From positions 1 through 5,484 of the forward strand of contig CANHYS010000196.1 of the NCBI GenBank assembly GCA_947464585.1: a stretch of 5,484 bases of DNA. The letters are read 5' to 3'. The position numbers were made by a program, and so were the translations under genes. The notes below the pieces were generated by a model. It searched no databases. It was not told the DNA's origin and saw only the letters and a list, made by a program, of their open reading frames with translations. Source of the DNA: Planctomycetaceae bacterium (lineage in GTDB: Bacteria > Planctomycetota > Planctomycetia > Pirellulales > UBA1268). Shown in pieces: positions 1-5,484 of this stretch. Each line of letters begins with the position of its first letter. Within the stretch, counting starts at the first letter, position 1.

Positions 1-225
1 CAATACATGGCCAACGAGTCCCCCTCCCCGGGGTCGTTTTGGCAACAACAAAACGTTGCCTTCCCCTTGACCACGACCGACGGGTGGGTGATCGGATCTG
101 TTTCCGGTCCGCCCTCCTCAGTCCCCGAGATCGACCCGAATAGCCTTGGTAGCGTCTTGGCCCTTGTCGTGGGTTCGCTGGGGCTACTTGAGCGTCGTCG
201 GCTACGGCATTCTGCGGTCACCTAA
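1..225 (+). CDS. 3' end of a PEP-CTERM (exosortase-sorted) protein, partial
   Basis: The frame is open at the left edge, so this is the C-terminal end of a longer gene; an ATG at 7 is in frame but only six bases precede it and it need not be the start. The visible tail has the three-part PEP-CTERM signal: VPEIDP (codons from 121), a hydrophobic segment of about 16 residues (142-189, containing GSVLALVVGSLGLL), then an arginine cluster (ERRRLR). It ends in TAA at 223-225. In this family the signal sends an exported protein to the inner membrane, where exosortase cleaves at the motif; the PEIDP variant is typical of planctomycetes (established knowledge). The short stretch before the motif is Ser/Pro/Thr/Gly-rich and shows no recognisable domain, so the protein's own function is unknown. 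The CAP gene converges on it, with 30 bp between the two stop codons. Confidence 0.72.
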   Translation, partial: QYMANESPSPGSFWQQQNVAFPLTTTDGWVIGSVSGPPSSVPEIDPNSLGSVLALVVGSLGLLERRRLRHSAVT

Positions 226-255
226 CGCCGATAGGTGGAGACAAATAGTTTCTGC

Positions 256-834
256 CTACTTCTTCGGCCGACCGAAGACCACGCACCAGAAGGTGTTGTT
301 GTCTTTTACGGCTGTGCCGATGCCCATCTCTTGATAGTGGGCGGTCAAAATTTCCTTTCGGTGGCCTGGTGAGTTCATCCAGCCAGGAACGACTGTCGGC
401 GGCTGCGTGGCGGGATGACCAGCATTCCATCCAGCCGCGATGATTTCACCGACATAGTCGTTGGCATCTTCCTTGGCGTGGACGATCTGCCCTTCGGGAC
501 GATTTTCTAGCCTGAACACATCGTCCCATTTGATGTAGCCGGCCTTTATCGCTCGATTGATCGGATGATGGGTGCATGTCCGGTGATCTTCCAGGCTCTT
601 TGCCTCTTCCTGGAGATGCTCCATCCTCTGGACGCGTGCCATCCATTCCGCATGGAACTGGGCGGCCTTCGCCAAGGTCGCGTTGTATTTGAGTTGCTTC
701 AGCCCTTTTTGCTTTCGTTCGTTGTTGATCCGATTGGCGACATCCTGCACGAAGCCGACATTCTGAGCCTTTGCCAGAGGAGCGAAGGCCACGAAAGCGA
801 GCACAGTGATGAGGAAGGAGACCAGACGAGTCAT
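256..834 (-). CDS. Secreted CAP/SCP-domain (YkwD/PR-1-like) protein
   Basis: This is a 192-residue protein read from the ATG at 834-832. A longer in-frame start at 870 would add 12 residues. I prefer 834 because it puts a clean signal peptide at the N-terminus (MTRL, hydrophobic core at about 3-20, AKA|QN cleavage near 23/24). Its ATG also overlaps the stop of the upstream LRR frame as ATGA. The mature part follows the bacterial CAP pattern: helix 1 with RINNERKQKGL and LKYNATLAKAAQFHAEWMA (35-65), MEHL (71-74, conserved His73), a GE pair (129-130, GEIIAAG where GENIAxG is usual), WMNSPGHRKEIL (152-163, conserved His158) and a C-terminal GIGTA...FWCVVFG strand. Two cysteines (87 and 184) could form a disulfide. 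A run of about 22 residues (106-127) between the AGY and GE motifs is longer than usual. CAP proteins are extracellular or periplasmic; their biochemical role in bacteria is mostly unknown, so no reaction is assigned. Base composition looks lower in GC than glmS or kdsB. Confidence 0.85.
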   Translation of the reverse strand: MTRLVSFLITVLAFVAFAPLAKAQNVGFVQDVANRINNERKQKGLKQLKYNATLAKAAQFHAEWMARVQRMEHLQEEAKSLEDHRTCTHHPINRAIKAGYIKWDDVFRLENRPEGQIVHAKEDANDYVGEIIAAGWNAGHPATQPPTVVPGWMNSPGHRKEILTAHYQEMGIGTAVKDNNTFWCVVFGRPKK

Positions 835-983
835 GGCCGGGGTTTCTCGTAGATGATTTCCGCCGGGCATTCCTCAAACGCCTTTTCGTGGATCTTCGTG
901 ACGGAGGCCGGAATCGTGATGGTTTTCAAACTCGTGCATCCCCAGAAAACACCATCATACGAAACGCTTGGGCAAGAAGGCCT
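831..983 (-). pseudogene. Truncated BspA-type leucine-rich-repeat C-terminus
   Basis: This short minus-strand frame has no ATG. It translates as SYDGVFWGCTSL, then KTITIPASVTKIHEKAF, then EECPAEIIYEKPRP and a TGA at 833-831. The pattern GCTSLKxItIPasVtkIxekAFeeC is the consensus of the LRR_5/BspA repeat (about 23 residues), found in large surface proteins. Only this last repeat and a short cap are present: the frame is closed by a TGA at 986-984, and the codons between about 963 and 983 no longer resemble the repeat. The stop overlaps the CAP start (ATGA), as expected for two genes once translated as an operon. I read it as the surviving 3' end of an LRR gene whose 5' part was removed by rearrangement. 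It might instead be joined to upstream sequence by a frameshift, but I see no further repeats upstream in any minus-strand frame. Confidence 0.68.
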
Positions 984-1195
984 TCACCTTCGCTGACGGG
1001 CTCTACGCCAACCTCACGACCGCCCTCCACGACTTCCCTGTCATTGCCACTAGGCTTGGTTGCGAGCCGTTGGCGACCCTAGCCGAGCGGGAAGCGGAAG
1101 CCCTCACGGGCAGGCTGACGCTCCTTCAGCGCCAGCGGCTCGCCAGGCGGTGGCTAGGGAGTGACGCCGAGGGTGATGGGCAAGGGGTCGCCTGA
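968..1195 (+). CDS. Uncharacterised reading frame, probably 5'-truncated
   Basis: This plus-strand frame encodes about 75 residues from a TTG at 968, and stays open back to a TGA at 917-919. Nothing looks like a ribosome binding site before 968. The residues from GKKAFTFADGLYANL to the end suggest a mostly helical protein (ALHDFPVIATRLGCEPLATL, then a charged REAEALTGRLTLLQRQRLARR helix). Codons are strongly GC-ending, more like glmS and kdsB than the CAP gene. The TGA at 1193-1195 lies 24 bp before the terminator stem. Terminator and codon use argue for a real, transcribed gene end; the missing start argues that its 5' part was lost where it meets the LRR remnant. I do not recognise the family. 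Confidence 0.4.
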   Translation: MGKKAFTFADGLYANLTTALHDFPVIATRLGCEPLATLAEREAEALTGRLTLLQRQRLARRWLGSDAEGDGQGVA

Positions 1196-1219
1196 CGGCT
1201 CCCCCAAGGTTCCTATCTG

Positions 1220-1254
1220 ATTGGGCGACGCCTTAAGCGTCGCCCAATCTTTTT
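1220..1254 (+). terminator. Intrinsic (Rho-independent) terminator
   Basis: A perfect 12-bp stem, ATTGGGCGACGC (1220-1231) paired with GCGTCGCCCAAT (1237-1248), encloses a CTTAA loop and is followed by CTTTTT (1249-1254). The T-run is only on the right side, so it acts on plus-strand transcripts and fits the reading frame ending at 1195. Confidence 0.88.
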
Positions 1255-1255
1255 C

Positions 1256-1453
1256 TGTCCCCATGGAGTCAGATCAGGACGGATCAGGTCGGTTTGGATT
1301 CCATCTGGATGGGATCTTGCACCCAACCATTCCGTTCCCGATCCCGCCTCGGTGCCCTCTGATCCCGTCCCCCAATCATGAGGTTCCGTGGGCTTGGCGT
1401 GGGCTTGGCACTTTGTGCACATCGCAGGCCGACGAAAAATGCCTTGTTTCCAG
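1256..1453. other. Intergenic stretch with an 11-bp tandem duplication
   Basis: I find no convincing gene here. Open frames on both strands lack start signals and recognisable motifs. The only clear structure is an exact tandem duplication of GTGGGCTTGGC (1388-1398 and 1399-1409). GATC-containing words also recur (GATCAGG near 1271 and 1281, GATCCCG near 1339 and 1362). The right end borders the tRNA-Lys 3' end. Confidence 0.5.
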
Positions 1454-1526
1454 TGAGGCTGCTGGGACTCGAACCCAGGACCAACGGATTAAAAGTCCGA
1501 TGCTCTACCGACTGAGCTACAGCCTC
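1454..1526 (-). tRNA. tRNA-Lys (anticodon UUU)
   Basis: The 73-nt gene folds as a standard cloverleaf. The acceptor is GAGGCTG/CAGCCTC with discriminator A. The D arm is GCTC/GAGC, the anticodon loop CTTTTAA gives UUU, and the T arm is CTGGG-TTCGAGT-CCCAG. The anticodon stem's outer pair (27-43) is a U-U mismatch; the other four pair. CCA is not encoded, so it must be added after transcription. It decodes AAA and, by wobble, AAG. Confidence 0.97.
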
Positions 1527-1533
1527 GGGAACA

Positions 1534-1561
1534 ATCCTACCGAAGCCGGAAACGGGAGCAA
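1534..1561 (-). promoter_or_regulatory. Possible sigma70-type promoter for tRNA-Lys
   Basis: On the minus strand, TTGCTC (1561-1556) and TAGGAT (1539-1534) are separated by 16 bp and lie 7 bp before the mature tRNA 5' end. The match to TTGACA/TATAAT is partial (3/6 and 4/6), so this is tentative; the tRNA could instead be processed from a transcript that includes tRNA-Leu. Confidence 0.27.
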
Positions 1562-1651
1562 CGGGGGCAGTCGGCCGCAGGCTGCGAAAGCGCCGCCTGG
1601 AGCAGGAGAACGGCCGCGAGACTAGACCTCAACAAGAGGCGGCCAAAGAAA

Positions 1652-1735
1652 TGCCCGAGAGAGGACTTGAACCTCCACCCAGTTACCTGGACAAGAACCT
1701 GAATCTTGCGCGTCTGCCAATTCCGCCACTCGGGC
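1652..1735 (-). tRNA. tRNA-Leu (anticodon CAG)
   Basis: The 84-nt class II tRNA has acceptor GCCCGAG/CTCGGGC with discriminator A. The D arm includes GGCGGAATTGGCAGACGC. The anticodon stem CAAGA/TCTTG encloses TTCAGGT (anticodon CAG), and the long variable arm (TCCAGGTAACTGGG) is typical of leucine tRNAs. The T loop is TTCAAGT. CCA is not encoded. It decodes CUG, a preferred leucine codon in a GC-rich genome. It lies 79 bp after the glmS stop on the same strand, so read-through from glmS is possible. Confidence 0.97.
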
Positions 1736-1814
1736 GAGTGCGGCCGCGTGAGCGGCAGGCCTTTGATGCTACCAATGCCCGTCCCGGACGCAAGTAGCAG
1801 GGCCCCTCGCCGGG

Positions 1815-3731
<1,917 letters not shown>

Positions 3732-3737
3732 GGTGAA

Positions 3738-3742
3738 TCCTC
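3738..3742 (-). promoter_or_regulatory. glmS ribosome binding site
   Basis: On the minus strand GAGGA lies 6 nt before the glmS ATG. This supports the MCGIVGYIG start. Confidence 0.7.
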
Positions 3743-3743
3743 A

Positions 3744-3792
3744 GGTCAGGGGGCAGGGGCGGCCGCGGTCAGGGGACGGCCGGCCCCTGATC
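3744..3792. promoter_or_regulatory. TCAGGGG repeats and palindrome in the glmS-kdsB divergent region
   Basis: GGTCAGGGG occurs twice as a direct repeat (3744-3752 and 3767-3775), and an inverted copy CCCCTGATC follows (3784-3792). The second and third copies form a 7-bp perfect inverted repeat (TCAGGGG/CCCCTGA), extendable to 9 bp with one G-T pair, around an 8-bp centre ACGGCCGG. It sits between two divergent genes, as a shared operator would, but could also form a hairpin in either leader RNA. It has no T-run, so it is not a typical terminator. A regulatory role is inferred. Confidence 0.4.
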
Positions 3793-3848
3793 ACGGGGAA
3801 TGTACTGGCATGGCCCCACGCCGGACCACACGAGTATTCTCCCGCGAA

Positions 3849-3854
3849 AGGGAG
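3849..3854 (+). promoter_or_regulatory. kdsB ribosome binding site
   Basis: AGGGAG lies 9 nt before the ATG at 3864 and selects that start over upstream in-frame codons. A possible -10 element, TATTCT (3835-3840), lies shortly before it, but no matching -35 box is clear. Confidence 0.7.
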
Positions 3855-3863
3855 CTTTCCGCC

Positions 3864-4688
3864 ATGAATCGTTCTACCGCCATCATTGCGATCCCGGCCC
3901 GGCTCTCCAGTCAGCGTCTGCCCCGCAAGATGCTGTTGGCCGACACGGGGCGGCCACTCATCGAACACACCTGGCGAGCCGCCGGGGGCTCCGTACGGGC
4001 AAAGCATGTCGTTGTGGTCACCGACAGCGAGGAGATCGCGGCCGCCGTGCGGGCCTTTGGTGGGGAGCCTGTGATGACCTCTCCCGAGGCCCCCAGCGGC
4101 ACGGCCCGAATCGTCGAAGCGCTCCCGGGGCTGCCAGAGGCGGACGTGATCGTCAATGTGCAGGGGGACGAGCCGGAATTGGCCGCGAAGGCGATCGACG
4201 CGGCGATCGATCTGCTCGACCGCTGCCCCGAGGCGGGCGTCGCCACGCTCGTGACACCACTCAAGCGGGTTGAAGACCTCCACGATCCGGCCGCCGTCAA
4301 GGCGGTGCTCACGCCCTGGCGGCAGGAAGCGGAGCCTGACGAGGCGGTCGGCATGCCGACCGCCGGGGCCTGGCGGGCGATCTACTTCAGCCGGGCTCCC
4401 GTGCCCGCGGCGCGGGATTGGTCGGAGTCGCTCCTGACGACGACGCCGCCCGTCTACTGGCAACATGTCGGCATCTACGCCTACAGGAGGCGGGTGCTGG
4501 AGATCTGGAACGACCTGCCGGAGTCGCGGCTGGCGACGATCGAGAGCCTCGAGCAGCTCCGGGTGATCGAGGCCGGCATCCCGATCGTGGCTGGCGTCAT
4601 CGACCACGCGGCACGCGGCATCGATACGCCGAAGGACTACGCCGCCTTCGTGGAGCGGTGTCTCAGGCCTTCTTCTCCACCGGAATGA
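3864..4688 (+). CDS. kdsB: 3-deoxy-manno-octulosonate cytidylyltransferase (CMP-Kdo synthetase)
   Basis: KdsB activates Kdo with CTP to CMP-Kdo, the donor for the LPS inner core; it is cytoplasmic. The protein has 274 residues, slightly longer than the usual 245-260. The start at 3864 is chosen because the nucleotide-binding motif IPARLSSQRLPRKML (10-24) then falls close to the N-terminus as in the family, and a good ribosome binding site precedes it. Other motifs: VVVVTDSEEIAAAV (49-62), SGTARIVEAL (78-87), VNVQGDEPE (97-105, with metal-binding Asp102), AVKAVL (144-149), AIYFSRAPVP (172-181), WQHVGIYAYRRRVL (199-212), ESLEQLRVIEAGIP (227-240) and GIDTPKDYAAF (252-262, metal-binding Asp254). 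Two oddities: SGTA replaces the usual SGTE/SGTD before Arg, and a loop at about 150-168 is longer and more acidic than in E. coli. It is divergent from glmS and overlaps the 3' end of the stress-protein gene. A related sugar cytidylyltransferase is possible, but the motif set fits KdsB best. Confidence 0.93.
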   Translation: MNRSTAIIAIPARLSSQRLPRKMLLADTGRPLIEHTWRAAGGSVRAKHVVVVTDSEEIAAAVRAFGGEPVMTSPEAPSGTARIVEALPGLPEADVIVNVQGDEPELAAKAIDAAIDLLDRCPEAGVATLVTPLKRVEDLHDPAAVKAVLTPWRQEAEPDEAVGMPTAGAWRAIYFSRAPVPAARDWSESLLTTTPPVYWQHVGIYAYRRRVLEIWNDLPESRLATIESLEQLRVIEAGIPIVAGVIDHAARGIDTPKDYAAFVERCLRPSSPPE

Positions 4689-5484
4689 TGAGCACGCTCG
4701 CAGCGGCGTTCGTCAGCACGGCCTCCGACGTGCTGCCCAGCAGCCAGCGTGTGAGCGTGTCGGAGGGGGTGCGGCCGATGACGATCAGGTCGCTGCCGTC
4801 CTGCTTGGAACGGGTGAGAATCTGCTCGCCCGGATTTCCCTCGACGATGATCGGGGCCTGCGAGCGGAAGGCGGCAGGAAGCGTCGACTGAAACGCCGAG
4901 AGGCTGCTGCTGATCGCCGCCACGTCCTTGTCGTGCTCCTGTTGCCAGGCATCGCCGATCGCCGCTGTATCGGGATCCCGCACGGTCTTCTCCAGCCACG
5001 AGGGGAGCGGGCCGGCCAGCATCGACTCGGCGACGCCGATGACAGAACCAACCGTGTTGTCGGGCCAGCGCAACCGTCCGAGCAGGGCGGCGATCATCGT
5101 GGCGCTTGCCGGCTGATGGCAGACGAGCGCCTTTGGCCCGCGATCGGCAGGCGGGGTGCCGCGAACGACGAGCACCGGAAGGTTGGCACCATGCACCACC
5201 GCCCGCGACACGCTCCCGAGCAGAAAGCGCTCGACCGAGCCGTGGCCGCGGGCGCCCACGACGAGCAGATCGGCGCGCCAGCCGGCCGCCGCTTCCAGCA
5301 GGCCGACCGCGGCTGACTTCGAACTGGCGATCATTTCGACGGGCTTCGCAAATCCGCCGGGCAGGAGCGAGCAGGCTTCCTCGAAGAGCGCCGCGGCGGC
5401 GCCGTCGATGATCCGGCGGGAGCGGCCGAGCAGCCGCTTCTCCAACTCCATCGGGGAAAAGTAGATGGCCACCTCATCGCGTGA
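4663..5484 (-). CDS. Tandem-domain universal stress protein, 5' partial
   Basis: The frame is open through the right edge; a GTG at 5472 is in frame, but starting there would remove the first beta-strand and the Asp motif of the first Usp domain, so the true start is outside. About 273 residues are visible. Counted from that GTG, domain 1 ends with VVGARGHGSVERFLLGSVSRAV (71-92) and LPVLVVRG (98-105), the G-x2-G-x9-G(S/T) ATP-binding signature of the UspA family. Domain 2 runs from about 113 to 265. Its first strand reads ALVCHQPASAT, without the usual Asp, and its signature reads GRTPSDTLTRWLLGSTS (233-249), with Pro for the second Gly. Domain 2 has therefore probably lost normal nucleotide binding. 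No membrane segments are visible, so it should be cytoplasmic. Partner and stress signal are unknown. Its TGA (4665-4663) lies inside the kdsB 3' end. Confidence 0.9.
   Translation of the reverse strand, partial: SRDEVAIYFSPMELEKRLLGRSRRIIDGAAAALFEEACSLLPGGFAKPVEMIASSKSAAVGLLEAAAGWRADLLVVGARGHGSVERFLLGSVSRAVVHGANLPVLVVRGTPPADRGPKALVCHQPASATMIAALLGRLRWPDNTVGSVIGVAESMLAGPLPSWLEKTVRDPDTAAIGDAWQQEHDKDVAAISSSLSAFQSTLPAAFRSQAPIIVEGNPGEQILTRSKQDGSDLIVIGRTPSDTLTRWLLGSTSEAVLTNAAASVLIIPVEKKA

Noticed and set aside
446..877. Minus-strand open frame overlapping the CAP gene
   Set aside because: It is an out-of-frame shadow; the CAP frame has a signal peptide and family motifs.
1578..1599. Hairpin between the two tRNA genes (CAGGC/GCCTG arms)
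   Set aside because: It has an internal mismatch and no T-run on either side, so I cannot call it a terminator or RNA element.
1221..1625. Plus-strand open frame of 134 codons
   Set aside because: It begins inside the terminator stem and runs through the antisense strand of tRNA-Lys, so it is not a plausible gene.
1627..1639. Short CCTC/GAGG hairpin after tRNA-Leu
   Set aside because: A 4-bp stem without a T-run is expected by chance.
3741..4607. Minus-strand open frame opposite kdsB
   Set aside because: It is an antisense shadow of kdsB with no motif or ribosome binding site.

Overview
The window looks like part of a planctomycete chromosome (Pirellulales-like). Three things suggest this: a C-terminal PEP-CTERM sorting tail of the 'VPEIDP...GSLGLLERRR' form, common in that phylum; GC-rich codon use; and a Gram-negative-type envelope gene, kdsB for Kdo activation. 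The placement is inferred from sequence character alone; no search was run.

Left part (about 1-1453) is an accessory-looking region of incomplete genes. It starts with the 3' end of a PEP-CTERM protein gene (+, stop at 225). A complete minus-strand gene for a secreted CAP/SCP-like protein (834-256) converges on it. Directly upstream of the CAP gene, and sharing an ATGA stop/start overlap with it, is a short minus-strand frame that encodes the last BspA-type leucine-rich repeat of a lost protein. That frame closes at 984-986. There it abuts, head to head, a GC-rich plus-strand reading frame of unknown function (about 968-1195), which has no good start of its own but is followed by a textbook intrinsic terminator (1220-1254). 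The segment from 1256 to 1453 holds no convincing gene.

Middle part: two minus-strand tRNA genes, tRNA-Lys(UUU) at 1454-1526 and tRNA-Leu(CAG) at 1652-1735, neither with an encoded CCA. They lie downstream of glmS (3731-1815), which encodes glucosamine-6-phosphate synthase with all catalytic motifs and two family-atypical insertions in its glutaminase half.

Right part: kdsB (3864-4688, +) is divergent from glmS across a 132-bp intergenic region with three copies of a TCAGGGG element, two of them forming a palindrome. kdsB overlaps tail to tail by 26 bp with a two-domain universal stress protein gene whose 5' end lies beyond the right edge.

Functionally, glmS and kdsB both feed cell-envelope sugar synthesis (UDP-GlcNAc for lipid A and peptidoglycan; CMP-Kdo for the LPS inner core), so their head-to-head layout fits shared control. 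The left part is surface or secretion related and shows rearrangement next to a tRNA gene. I did not find a convincing new multi-gene system. The most unusual structure is the LRR remnant/CAP coupling and the break beside it.
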